Shown here one piece after another: positions 51,190-59,009 of a stretch of 64,000 nt of DNA (positions within the stretch are counted from its first letter, which is position 1; every line of letters starts with the position of its first letter). The stretch spans positions 1,109,501 to 1,173,500 of the forward strand of contig NZ_CP137852.1 of the NCBI RefSeq assembly GCF_033547095.1. The letters run 5' to 3'. The translations under genes were made by a program, and so were the position numbers. Under the pieces are notes generated by a model. That model was not told the DNA's origin. It did not search any database and saw only the letters and a program-made list of their open reading frames with translations. Origin of the DNA: Sediminicoccus rosea (GTDB lineage Bacteria; Pseudomonadota; Alphaproteobacteria; Acetobacterales; Acetobacteraceae).

Positions 51190-52056
51190 TCAGGTGATGG
51201 AAAGCTCCTGCAGCGCGGCCTCGGTCTCGGCGAAGCTCGGCATGAGGAAGGAGGGAGCGACCTTGCGCCCGGTCTCGACCGCGACCTGCGGCGCATTGCC
51301 GTGCAGATGGGCCACGAGCACGGCGCGGATCACCTCGTAATAGGCCGCCTCCTCCTCCACGACGCCCTTCAGGCGCGAGGCGAAGGGCCCCATCATGCCA
51401 TAGGCCAGGAAGATGCCGAGGAAGGTGCCGACCAGCGCGCCACCGATCATGCCACCCAGCACCGAGGGCGGGCTGTCGATCGACGCCATGGTCTTGATGA
51501 CGCCCAGAACGGCGGCGACGATCCCCAGGGCCGGCAGCGCATCGGCGGTGCTCTGCATGGCGTGCGAGGGGTGCATCTCCTCCTCCTTCAGCTTCTTCAG
51601 CTCGCGCGCCATGCTGTCCTCGATCTGGTGCGGGTCATCGGCGTTCATGCCGATCATGCGCAGGTAGTCGCAGATCAGGTCCGTCGCGTGATGATCCTTC
51701 TGGATCTTCGGGAACTTGCTGAAGGCGGGGCTTTCGTCCGGCCGCTCGATATGCGGCTCCAGCGCCATGGCGCCCTTGGTCTGTGCGAGGCGCACGAAAT
51801 AGTAGAGCAGCGAAAGCAGCTCCGTGTAGTCCTCCTTCTTGAAGCGCGCGCCCTTCAGGATCTTCCCGAAGCCGGCCAGCGTATGCTTCACGTCATGCAT
51901 CGAGTTGGCCATGAGGAAGGTGCCGAGGGCGGCGCCGCCGATCATCATCATCTCGAAGGGCAGGGCCTTGATGATGATGCCGAACTTGCCGCCGGCGAGC
52001 ATGTAGCCGCCGAACACCATCACAAACACGACGACGAGACCGAGGATCGTGTTCAT
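51190..52056 (-). CDS. motA: Flagellar motor stator protein MotA
   Basis: 288 residues. Four TM helices (TILGLVVVFVMVFGGYMLAGG, PFEMMMIGGAALGTFLM, LPALGIVAAVLGVIKTM, GGALVGTFLGIFLAYGMMGP) with a long cytoplasmic loop (about 60-165). The conserved Pro in LPALGIVAAVLG and GGALVGTFLGIFL identifies the proton-channel helices. Overlaps motB by 4 nt. Confidence 0.96.
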   Translation of the reverse strand: MNTILGLVVVFVMVFGGYMLAGGKFGIIIKALPFEMMMIGGAALGTFLMANSMHDVKHTLAGFGKILKGARFKKEDYTELLSLLYYFVRLAQTKGAMALEPHIERPDESPAFSKFPKIQKDHHATDLICDYLRMIGMNADDPHQIEDSMARELKKLKEEEMHPSHAMQSTADALPALGIVAAVLGVIKTMASIDSPPSVLGGMIGGALVGTFLGIFLAYGMMGPFASRLKGVVEEEAAYYEVIRAVLVAHLHGNAPQVAVETGRKVAPSFLMPSFAETEAALQELSIT

Positions 52057-53108
52057 CGGCCCGCTCCTTGGTTGGGATGCTCCGCCTGGCGCAGCAGGGT
52101 GATGGCGACGCGGCGGTTGCCCGCGGCCTGGGGTTGCTGGGGCAGCAGCGGGTCACGATCGGCCATGCCGGTGACGCCGCGGATGCGCGATTCGGCGACG
52201 CCAGCCTCGCTCAGCATGCGGCGCGTCGCATTGGCGCGCTCGGTCGAGAGATCCCAGTTGCTGCGGGTTCCGCCGCCGCGGAAGGGCGTGCTGTCGGTGT
52301 GGCCCGTCACCTGGACGGGGTTGGGCAGGCGCGCGGCGGCCTGGGCCACGCGCTGGATCATCTGGCGCGCGCGCTCGGTGGGGGCGGCGCCCCCGGTCGC
52401 GAACATCGGCTGGCCATCGGCCTCCAGCAGTTGCACGCGCAGCCCCTCGGGCGTGATCTCGACCAGGACCTGGCGGGCGAGTTCGGCGAGGGCGGGGTCG
52501 GCCAGGAAGGTCTGGCGAAGCGCGTCGGCCATCTCCTCGAAGCGCTCCTGCTCGGCGCGGGCGGCCTCCAGGCGGCGGGCGGCCTCGCTGGTCATGGGGG
52601 GCGGGGCGGGGGCGGGCGGTTCGGCGGCGGCTTCATGCGTCGAATCGGGGCGCGGGTCGCTCACCGAATCCACGCGGCTCGCGCGGCTGTCCTCGTCGCC
52701 GGGCGGGCCGGGGGTGCGGCGCGTCGGCTCGGCCGGGCGGTCGCTTTCATCCTCCTCCAGCTCCTGCTCGGTGGGGCGGGGCCCGCGCTCGAGGCGGATC
52801 GCGCCGGTGTCGGAGGTCATGTTGCCCGCGCTGTGCGGCGTCATGCCGCCGAAGGGCTGGCCCGAGCCCGAGGCGGCGGAGGCCAGCGCATTGGTCGGGT
52901 TGAAGAAGTCGGCGATGCCGCGTCGCTGTTCCTCGGTGGTGGCGTTGAGCAGCCACATCAGCAGGAAGAAGGCCATCATGGCGGTCACGAAATCGGCATA
53001 GGCGACCTTCCAGGCGCCGCCATGATGCCCATGGCCGCCTTCCTCGATCCGCTTGATGACGGTGATCCCGCCATCCCCCTTGCCACGCTTGGCCAAGCCA
53101 CACCCCAT
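52053..53108 (-). CDS. motB: Flagellar motor stator protein MotB
   Basis: 351 residues from ATG 53106-53108. GGAWKVAYADFVTAMMAFFLLMWLL contains Asp39, the proton-carrying residue, in the single TM helix. A Pro/Glu-rich linker leads to the OmpA-like peptidoglycan-binding domain (QVTGHTDSTPFRGGG, NWDLSTERANATRRML, GMADRDPL). Here motB precedes motA, reversed from the E. coli order. No other flagellar genes are in the window. Confidence 0.95.
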   Translation of the reverse strand: MGCGLAKRGKGDGGITVIKRIEEGGHGHHGGAWKVAYADFVTAMMAFFLLMWLLNATTEEQRRGIADFFNPTNALASAASGSGQPFGGMTPHSAGNMTSDTGAIRLERGPRPTEQELEEDESDRPAEPTRRTPGPPGDEDSRASRVDSVSDPRPDSTHEAAAEPPAPAPPPMTSEAARRLEAARAEQERFEEMADALRQTFLADPALAELARQVLVEITPEGLRVQLLEADGQPMFATGGAAPTERARQMIQRVAQAAARLPNPVQVTGHTDSTPFRGGGTRSNWDLSTERANATRRMLSEAGVAESRIRGVTGMADRDPLLPQQPQAAGNRRVAITLLRQAEHPNQGAGR

Positions 53109-53254
53109 CAGCGGCGTCCTGCCGCCCCGGCAATCTGCCGCCGGGGGGGTTAACCGAGGGCTAAGGGCCGGGCGGAGGGGGCGCGTAACTTCGTGAAGCT
53201 TGAAGTGAACGGGCCGGCCGCTGCAACCACGGGCAGAAATTCCAAGTTGCGGGC

Positions 53255-53283
53255 TTGCCACGGCGCGCGGGGCAGCCTAGTCC
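53255..53283 (+). promoter_or_regulatory. Promoter candidate for acpP
   Basis: TTGCCA at 53255-53260 with a 17-nt spacer to TAGTCC at 53278-53283, in the 292-nt divergent gap between motB and acpP (53109-53400). The rest of that gap holds no gene or strong repeat that I can see; a short imperfect palindrome ACTTC...GAAGT lies near 53190-53210. Confidence 0.3.
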
Positions 53284-53400
53284 GCCCCGCACGATCATGG
53301 TAACCGGCCCTGCGGAGCCTGACCGATGGCTCCAGGGGGATTCCCGGCTGGACCCATGGGACGGATTCCAAGGGACCGCTGGCAGCAGGAGAACAGGGTA

Positions 53401-53643
53401 ATGAGCGAGACGGCCGAAAAGGTTAAGAAGATCGTTGTGGAGCATCTGGGCGTCGAAGAGGCCAAGGTGACGGCCGAGGCTTCGTTCATTGACGATCTCG
53501 GCGCCGACAGCCTCGACACGGTCGAGCTGGTCATGGCCTTCGAGGAAGCCTTCGGGGTCGAGATCCCGGACGACGCGGCCGAGAAGATCCAGACCGTGAA
53601 GGATGCGATCGAGTTCATCGAGAAGCAGCAGGCCTCGGCCTGA
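53401..53643 (+). CDS. acpP: Acyl carrier protein
   Basis: 80 residues. Ser37 in [11 protein letters not shown] is the 4'-phosphopantetheine attachment site. [15 protein letters not shown] and IEFIEKQQA are the canonical helices. The ATG at 53401 is preceded by AGGAG; longer upstream frames are not protein-like. Carrier for fatty acid synthesis; fabF follows. Confidence 0.98.
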   Translation: MSETAEKVKKIVVEHLGVEEAKVTAEASFIDDLGADSLDTVELVMAFEEAFGVEIPDDAAEKIQTVKDAIEFIEKQQASA

Positions 53644-53683
53644 CCTGCCGCGCCTGACGCCTCGACAGGGATAGGAACGCCAC

Positions 53684-54967
53684 GTGTTCGCGCAGGGCCA
53701 TGCGCCGCGCCGCGTCGTCGTCACCGGCATGGGGATCGCGAGCCCGCTTGGGCTCGGGATCGACAATGTCTGGAAGCGGCTGATCAACGGCGAAAGCGGC
53801 ATCTCCAACATCCAGTCCTTCGACGTGAAGGACCTGCCCGCGCGCATCGCCGGGCAGGTGCCCACGGGCGTCAAGGCGGACGGCCGGCTTGACCTTGCCG
53901 AATGGATCCCCGTCAAGGATCAGAAGAAGATGGATCGCTTCATCCAGCTCGCCCTCGTGGCGGCGGTGGAAGCGATCGAGACCTCCGGCTGGATGCCGGA
54001 GGACGAGCCCAGCCGCTGCGCCACCGGCGTGATGATCGGCTCGGGCATCGGTGGCCTGGGCACGATCCAGGAGGCAGCGGGCCTGGTCGCGGCCGGCCGC
54101 ACGCGGCGCCTCTCGCCCTTCTTCATCCCCTCCGCGCTGGTGAACCTGGCCTCGGGCCACGTTTCCATCCGCTACGGCTTCAAGGGCCCGAACCATTCTG
54201 CCGTCACCGCCTGCGCGACCGGCGTGCACGCCATCGGCGATGCCGCGCGCCTCATCGCCCTGGGTGATGCGGATGTGATGGTGGCCGGTGGCGCCGAGGC
54301 CGCGATCTGCGAGCTCGGCATCGGCGGGTTCTGCGCGGCGCGCGCGCTTTCCACCAGCTTCAACGACACGCCGACGGCCGCCTCCCGCCCCTGGGACAAG
54401 GACCGCGACGGCTTCGTGATGGGTGAGGGCGCTGGCGTCCTCGTGCTCGAGGAATACGAGCACGCCAAGGCGCGCGGTGCGACTATCCATGCCGAGGTGA
54501 TCGGCTACGGGATGAGCGGCGACGCCTATCACATCACCTCGCCCGCCGAGGATGGCGATGGCGGCTTCCGCGCCATGAAGGCCGCGCTGCGCGATGCCGG
54601 CCTGACGCCGGCCGATGTGCAGTATGTGAACGCCCATGGCACCAGCACGCCGCTGGGCGACGACATCGAGCTTTCGGCCGTCGAGCGCCTGTTCGGCGCC
54701 GATGCCAAGGGCGTGGCCATGTCCTCGACCAAGTCGGCGACGGGGCACCTGCTGGGTGCCGCCGGTGCGGTGGAGGCAATCTTCTCCATCCTCGCCGTGC
54801 GCGACAATGTGGCGCCGCCCACGCTGAACCTGGAAAACCCCTCGCGCGAGAGCCCGATCGACCGCGTGGCCAAGGTGGCGCAGGAGCGCCAGATCGACGT
54901 GGCGCTGTCCAACAGCTTCGGCTTTGGCGGCACCAATGCCTCGATCATCTTCCGGGGCGCGCCCTAG
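53684..54967 (+). CDS. fabF: 3-oxoacyl-ACP synthase II
   Basis: 427 residues from GTG at 53684. Cys177 in TACATGVHAIG is the nucleophile; His in NAHGTSTPLGD and STKSATGHLLGAAGA complete the Cys-His-His triad of KAS II. RRVVVTGMGIASPLG is the N-terminal hallmark. Elongates acyl-ACP. Second gene of acpP-fabF-mltG, a common alphaproteobacterial order. Confidence 0.97.
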   Translation: MFAQGHAPRRVVVTGMGIASPLGLGIDNVWKRLINGESGISNIQSFDVKDLPARIAGQVPTGVKADGRLDLAEWIPVKDQKKMDRFIQLALVAAVEAIETSGWMPEDEPSRCATGVMIGSGIGGLGTIQEAAGLVAAGRTRRLSPFFIPSALVNLASGHVSIRYGFKGPNHSAVTACATGVHAIGDAARLIALGDADVMVAGGAEAAICELGIGGFCAARALSTSFNDTPTAASRPWDKDRDGFVMGEGAGVLVLEEYEHAKARGATIHAEVIGYGMSGDAYHITSPAEDGDGGFRAMKAALRDAGLTPADVQYVNAHGTSTPLGDDIELSAVERLFGADAKGVAMSSTKSATGHLLGAAGAVEAIFSILAVRDNVAPPTLNLENPSRESPIDRVAKVAQERQIDVALSNSFGFGGTNASIIFRGAP

Positions 54968-54973
54968 GCCGCC

Positions 54974-55933
54974 ATGTCCCGCCTCCTGAAGCTGGCCGGC
55001 GCCGGGCTTCTTGCCCTGGCCCTGCTGGCGGGCGGACTCCTCCTCGTCGCGGGGCAGCGGATCGCCGCCCCGGGCCCCCTGGCCGAGCCGGTCAACCTCG
55101 TCATCCCGCGCGGCGGCACCGAGAGCATCGCGGCCGTGCTGCGCGAGGCCGGGGTCATCGCCGATCCGCGCCTCTTCGCCTTTGCCGCCTGGCGCAGCCG
55201 CGAGGCCGGGCCGTTGCGCGCGGCGGAATTCACCTTCCCCGCCCGTGCCTCGATCCAGGAGGTTCTGGCGATCCTGCGCGATGGCCGGCCGGTGCAGCGC
55301 CGCCTCACGATCCCCGAGGGCCTGACCGCGCGGCAGATCATGGCGCTGCTGGAGCGCACCGAAGGCCTGACGGGCGAGGTGCCGCCGCTCGCCGAGGGCG
55401 CCGCCCTGCCCGAGACCTACGCCTTCACCTGGGGCGACACCCGTGCCTCCGTCGCCCGCCGCGCGATCGCCGCCATGGATGCCGCCCTGGCCGAGGCCTG
55501 GGCGGCCCGTGCGCCCAACCTGCCGCTGGCCAATGCGCGGGAGGCGCTGATCCTCGCCTCGATCATCGAGCGCGAGACGGGCGTGGCCGCCGAGCGCGCG
55601 CTGGTGGGCGGCGTCTTCGTGAACCGGCTTCGGCGCGGGATGATGCTGCAATCCGACCCGACGGTCGCCTATGTGCCGGGGCAGGGGCTGCCGCTGGACC
55701 GGCCGCTGACGCGGGCCGATCTGGACCAGCCGCACCCCTTCAACACCTATCGCATCCGTGGCTTGCCGCCTGGCCCCATCGCCTCGCCGGGGCGGGAGGC
55801 GCTGCGCGCGGCGACGCGCCCGGCCGAGACGGAGTTTCTGTTCTTCGTGGCGGATGGCACGGGCGGGCATGCCTTCGCGCGCACGCTGGAGGAGCACAAT
55901 CGGAATGTCGCGCGCTGGCGCGCGCTGCGGTGA
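54974..55933 (+). CDS. mltG: Endolytic murein transglycosylase
   Basis: 319 residues, one N-terminal TM helix (LKLAGAGLLALALLAGGLLLVAG). LILASIIERETG holds the catalytic Glu199; NRLRRGMMLQSDPTVAYV, NTYRIRGLPPGPIASPGREAL and FFVADGTGGHAFARTLEEHNRNV are YceG/MltG signatures. It cleaves nascent glycan strands at the inner membrane. The 3' end of the gene is part of a 26-bp tandem repeat. Confidence 0.96.
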   Translation: MSRLLKLAGAGLLALALLAGGLLLVAGQRIAAPGPLAEPVNLVIPRGGTESIAAVLREAGVIADPRLFAFAAWRSREAGPLRAAEFTFPARASIQEVLAILRDGRPVQRRLTIPEGLTARQIMALLERTEGLTGEVPPLAEGAALPETYAFTWGDTRASVARRAIAAMDAALAEAWAARAPNLPLANAREALILASIIERETGVAAERALVGGVFVNRLRRGMMLQSDPTVAYVPGQGLPLDRPLTRADLDQPHPFNTYRIRGLPPGPIASPGREALRAATRPAETEFLFFVADGTGGHAFARTLEEHNRNVARWRALR

Positions 55934-55986
55934 GATTGCGCTGGCGCGCGCTGCGGTGAGATTGCGCTGGCGCGCGCGGCGATGAG
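55912..55986. repeat. 26-bp tandem repeat, about 2.9 copies, spanning the mltG stop
   Basis: Two identical 26-bp units (starting GCGCTGGCGCGCGCTGCGG) occupy 55912-55937 and 55938-55963; a third, degenerate copy runs to about 55986. The first copy encodes the last codons of mltG including TGA at 55931-55933; the later copies are in the intergenic region before the convergent azlC-like gene. Confidence 0.85.
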
Positions 55987-55992
55987 GCGCGC

Positions 55993-56697
55993 CTAGCGCA
56001 CCCGGTCCCGCCAGGCGCCGACTGCGGCCCCGATGATGGCGCCGGCCAGCACCGGCCAGGGCTGGCCGAGCCCCAGCACATGCGAGGCGGTGACCGCCGC
56101 CACCGCCGCCACCGCCCAGGGGAGGATCTCGCCCGCGCCGCGCCAGAGCGGCACCATCAGCGCGACCAGCGTGGCGACGGAGGCGAAGAAGATCGGGTGG
56201 CCGGGCGGCAGGGCGATCAGGCCGGAAAAGGCGTGGCCGAGCCCGGTCATGCTCATCCAGAAGATCCAGAAGGTCAGGCCCACGCCCAGCAGCAGCGCCG
56301 CATCCTTGCCGCCCGCCCGCTGGTCCGCGATCGAGATGGCGAAGCTGTTGTCCACCAGCGTCGCGAGCGTGCCCCAGAGCTTCCAGCCGCGCAGCTTGTC
56401 GAGCCAGGGGGCGAGCGCGGCCCCCATGGGCGCCAGCCGCAGGTTGATGACGAAGGCGGCGAGCGTGGCGCCCAGGATCGGCGCCGGATCGGTCCAGAGT
56501 TCCAATGCGACGAGCTGGCTGGTGCCGGCGAAGACCAGGGCGGACATCAGAATCGTCTCAAGCCAGGAGAGGCCCCGCCCATCGGCCAGCACGCCGACGA
56601 TCAGCCCGAAGGGCGCCATCGCCGGCACCATGGGCAGCGAGATCCGCACGCCCCGCCAGAAGCCGCGCCGGGTGAAGACGATGCTGCTGCCGCTCAT
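55993..56697 (-). CDS. AzlC-family branched-chain amino acid exporter subunit
   Basis: 234 residues from ATG 56695-56697. RISLPMVPAMAPFGLIVGVLADGRGLSWLETILMSALVFAGTSQLVALELW is the AzlC N-terminal block; further TM helices follow, with AFVINLRLAPMGAALAPWL. AzlC normally pairs with small AzlD; none is annotated in the window on this strand. Overlaps recX by 4 nt. Confidence 0.87.
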   Translation of the reverse strand: MSGSSIVFTRRGFWRGVRISLPMVPAMAPFGLIVGVLADGRGLSWLETILMSALVFAGTSQLVALELWTDPAPILGATLAAFVINLRLAPMGAALAPWLDKLRGWKLWGTLATLVDNSFAISIADQRAGGKDAALLLGVGLTFWIFWMSMTGLGHAFSGLIALPPGHPIFFASVATLVALMVPLWRGAGEILPWAVAAVAAVTASHVLGLGQPWPVLAGAIIGAAVGAWRDRVR

Positions 56698-57257
56698 CGG
56701 GCTTCGGCCAGCAGGCGCTCGGCCTCGCCGCGGGGCAGGGCCAGCGCGCGGCGCGCCACCTCCCCGCTGAACCCGGCCCGGGCCAGGCTCGCGAGCCATT
56801 TCCGGCGCAGCTCGGGCGCGGGCGGGGCGGCGGCGAAGGGGCCGAAGCGGCGCTTGCGGCAGAGGATCAGGGCGGCGGCGAATTCGCCGGGCATATCTTC
56901 GTGCGAGAGGGCGGCGCGGGCCGTCTCGGCGGCGACGCCCTTGGCCGCGAGATGGGCGAGGGTGGCCCGCGCCGAGCGGCCCGAACCCTGCAGCCGACGC
57001 GCCCGGGCCTGGGCGAAGAGCGCGTCATCCACCGCCCCCGCCTGCACCAGGCGTGCAGCGATGGCGGCGGCCTGCGCCTGGGCGGTGGCGGCGGTGGCGG
57101 CGATGGTGTCGGCGTCCTGGCCCTCGGCGGCGGCTTCCCGGGCCCAGCGGCGGATCCGGTTGCCCAGCACCCGGCGCAGCCCGGCCTCGGTGGTGGCGAA
57201 GCGGGCGAGATGGGCGAGGGCGGCCTCGCGCAGGGCGGGTTCGGTGATCTTGGGCAT
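56694..57257 (-). CDS. recX: RecX-family regulatory protein
   Basis: 187 residues. LREAALAHLARFATTEAGLRRVLGNRIRRW, LVQAGAVDDALFAQARARRLQGSGRSARATLAHLAAKGV and a C-terminal third helical repeat make up the three-helix RecX modules. RecX modulates RecA filaments; recA itself is not in the window. The fit is good but divergent. Confidence 0.8.
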   Translation of the reverse strand: MPKITEPALREAALAHLARFATTEAGLRRVLGNRIRRWAREAAAEGQDADTIAATAATAQAQAAAIAARLVQAGAVDDALFAQARARRLQGSGRSARATLAHLAAKGVAAETARAALSHEDMPGEFAAALILCRKRRFGPFAAAPPAPELRRKWLASLARAGFSGEVARRALALPRGEAERLLAEAR

Positions 57258-57388
57258 GATGGCCTAACGCGCGGGGGCAGAGGGCTCAATACGCATGCCA
57301 GTCCCCCCGGGCATCCGGCCGCATAGCGGCCGGCGCCACCCAGCCGCCCGCATGGCTCTGCGCGGCCGCAGCGCGGTGCCCGAGGGCA

Positions 57389-57835
57389 TCAGATGACAAA
57401 ATGCAAAGGCTCGGTCACGGGCCGGCGCATGCCTGCCGCGGCCGCGCGCTTCAGCAGGTCCTCCAGCGTCAGCGCCTTCAGGCGCTTGGCCGTCGCCGAC
57501 TCCAATTCGTGCCAGAGCGGCGCGGTGACCAGCGCGGCCAGCTTGCCTGGCGGCTCTGGCGCGGGCTCATCCTCGGTGACGGCGGCGATGATCTCGATCA
57601 GCGGCACCTCGCGGGGCGCGCGGGCCATGCGGTAGCCGCCGCGCGGGCCGCGCAGCGAATCGAGCAGACCGGCCCGCACCAGGGATTGCAGCAGCGGCTC
57701 GATCCCACGCCGCGCGGCACCCAGCCGCTCGGCGATATCGGCGGCCCCGGTCACCTCGCCCCCGCGCCCGGCGTGAAAGGCGATGTCGAGGGCGATGTCG
57801 AGGGCGAGAAGCCCGCGATCCTGGCGCAGCAGCAT
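57389..57835 (-). CDS. Rrf2-family regulator without cysteines (CymR-like)
   Basis: 148 residues from ATG 57833-57835. Winged HTH: LALDIALDIAFHAGRGGEVTGAADIAERLGAARRGIEPLLQSLVRAGLLDSLRGPRGGYRMAR, where the GPRGGY wing is the family mark. There is no Cys anywhere, so it cannot bind an Fe-S cluster as IscR or NsrR do; this is the CymR type. It diverges from cysK with a 102-nt gap, which fits regulation of cysteine synthesis, as with CymR-CysK in Bacillus. Confidence 0.88.
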   Translation of the reverse strand: MLLRQDRGLLALDIALDIAFHAGRGGEVTGAADIAERLGAARRGIEPLLQSLVRAGLLDSLRGPRGGYRMARAPREVPLIEIIAAVTEDEPAPEPPGKLAALVTAPLWHELESATAKRLKALTLEDLLKRAAAAGMRRPVTEPLHFVI

Positions 57836-57882
57836 GTTTCGAAATTCTCCCGCGATCCGTCGTAGAATAGCGCAAAGGGGCA

Positions 57883-57888
57883 TAAAAT
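57883..57888 (+). promoter_or_regulatory. AT-rich -10-like element before cysK
   Basis: TAAAAT at 57883-57888 in the 102-nt gap between the Rrf2 gene and cysK. No convincing -35 hexamer at standard spacing, as expected for an activator- or repressor-controlled promoter. On the other strand TATTCT (near 57863-57868) is a -10 candidate for the regulator. Confidence 0.3.
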
Positions 57889-57937
57889 CCAGCCATGCCC
57901 GGCTCGGTCGCGTGGTTTTTTGTGGTATCGGCATGGC

Positions 57938-58900
57938 ATGGACGCCGAATCGCCACCGCCCCGTCACCGCCTGCGCGCCAGCATCCTCGACACGGTGGGA
58001 GAGACGCCGGCTGTCCTGCTGCCCCGGCTCATGGCGGCCGAGGGGCTGAAGGCGCGGCTCGCCCTCAAGCTCGAATTCTTCAACCCGGCCGGCTCCGTGA
58101 AGGACCGCATCGGGCTCGCCATGATCGAGGCGGCGGAGGCGGCCGGCCAGATCGCGCCGGAGCGCTCCGTGATTGTCGAGCCCACCTCGGGCAATACCGG
58201 CATCGCGCTGGCCTTCGTGGCGGCCGCCAAGGGCTACCGGCTGATCGTGGTCATGCCCGATGGCGCCTCGATCGAGCGGCGCAAAATGTTGAAATTGCTG
58301 GGTGCCGAACTGGAACTCACGCCCGCCAAGCGCGGCATGGCCGGCGCCATCGCCCGCGCGGAGGAGATCGTGGCGCGCACGCGCGGCGCCTGGATGGCGC
58401 GGCAATTCGACAATGGCGCCAATCCCGACATCCATGCCCGCACCACCGCCGAGGAAATCTGGCGGGACACGGTGGGCGAGGTGGATGTGGTGGTGGGTGG
58501 CATCGGCACCGGCGGCACGCTGACCGGCATTGCCCGCGTGCTGAAGCCGCGCAAGCCCGGGCTGCGCGTCATTGGCATCGAGCCCGCGGAAAGCGCCGTC
58601 TTGAACGGTGATGAGCCCGGGCCGCACCGCATCCAGGGCATCGGCGCGGGCTTCTGCCCCGGCGTGCTGGAACTCGCGAACCTCGACGGCGTGGAGCGCG
58701 TGGCCGAGCGTGAGGCCTTCGCCGCCGCCCGCCAGGTGGCGCGGCTGGACGGCGTGCCAGTCGGCATTTCCTCCGGTGCCGTGCTGCACGCCATGATCCG
58801 GCTGGCGCGGGAGCCGGGGATGGAGGGCAAGCTGATCCTCGGCATCGCCGCCTCCTTCGCCGAGCGCTACCTGTCGACCGAGTTGTTCGAGGGACTCTAG
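57938..58900 (+). CDS. cysK: Cysteine synthase (O-acetylserine sulfhydrylase)
   Basis: 320 residues. Lys55 in NPAGSVKDRIGL binds PLP; PTSGNTGIALAF is the substrate loop; GGIGTGGTLTG binds the phosphate; GIEPAESAVL and ISSGAVLHAM complete the OASS pattern. The ATG at 57938 is used; a TTG six codons upstream is possible. Divergent Rrf2-type regulator. Forms L-cysteine from O-acetylserine and sulfide. Confidence 0.96.
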   Translation: MDAESPPPRHRLRASILDTVGETPAVLLPRLMAAEGLKARLALKLEFFNPAGSVKDRIGLAMIEAAEAAGQIAPERSVIVEPTSGNTGIALAFVAAAKGYRLIVVMPDGASIERRKMLKLLGAELELTPAKRGMAGAIARAEEIVARTRGAWMARQFDNGANPDIHARTTAEEIWRDTVGEVDVVVGGIGTGGTLTGIARVLKPRKPGLRVIGIEPAESAVLNGDEPGPHRIQGIGAGFCPGVLELANLDGVERVAEREAFAAARQVARLDGVPVGISSGAVLHAMIRLAREPGMEGKLILGIAASFAERYLSTELFEGL

Positions 58901-59009
58901 CCGGTAGCGAAACGCCCCCGGCGCTGTTATCCTGGGGATCCCCCCGGCTAGTCCCGTGCCTTCCCCCCAAGGCCCGGCCCCAGTGGCGCGTCAACTTGCC
59001 GAGGCACCC

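Noticed and set aside
53109-53400. Small RNA or gene in the motB-acpP gap
   Set aside because: No good ORF, no strong hairpin followed by T-run; only promoter-like elements are visible.
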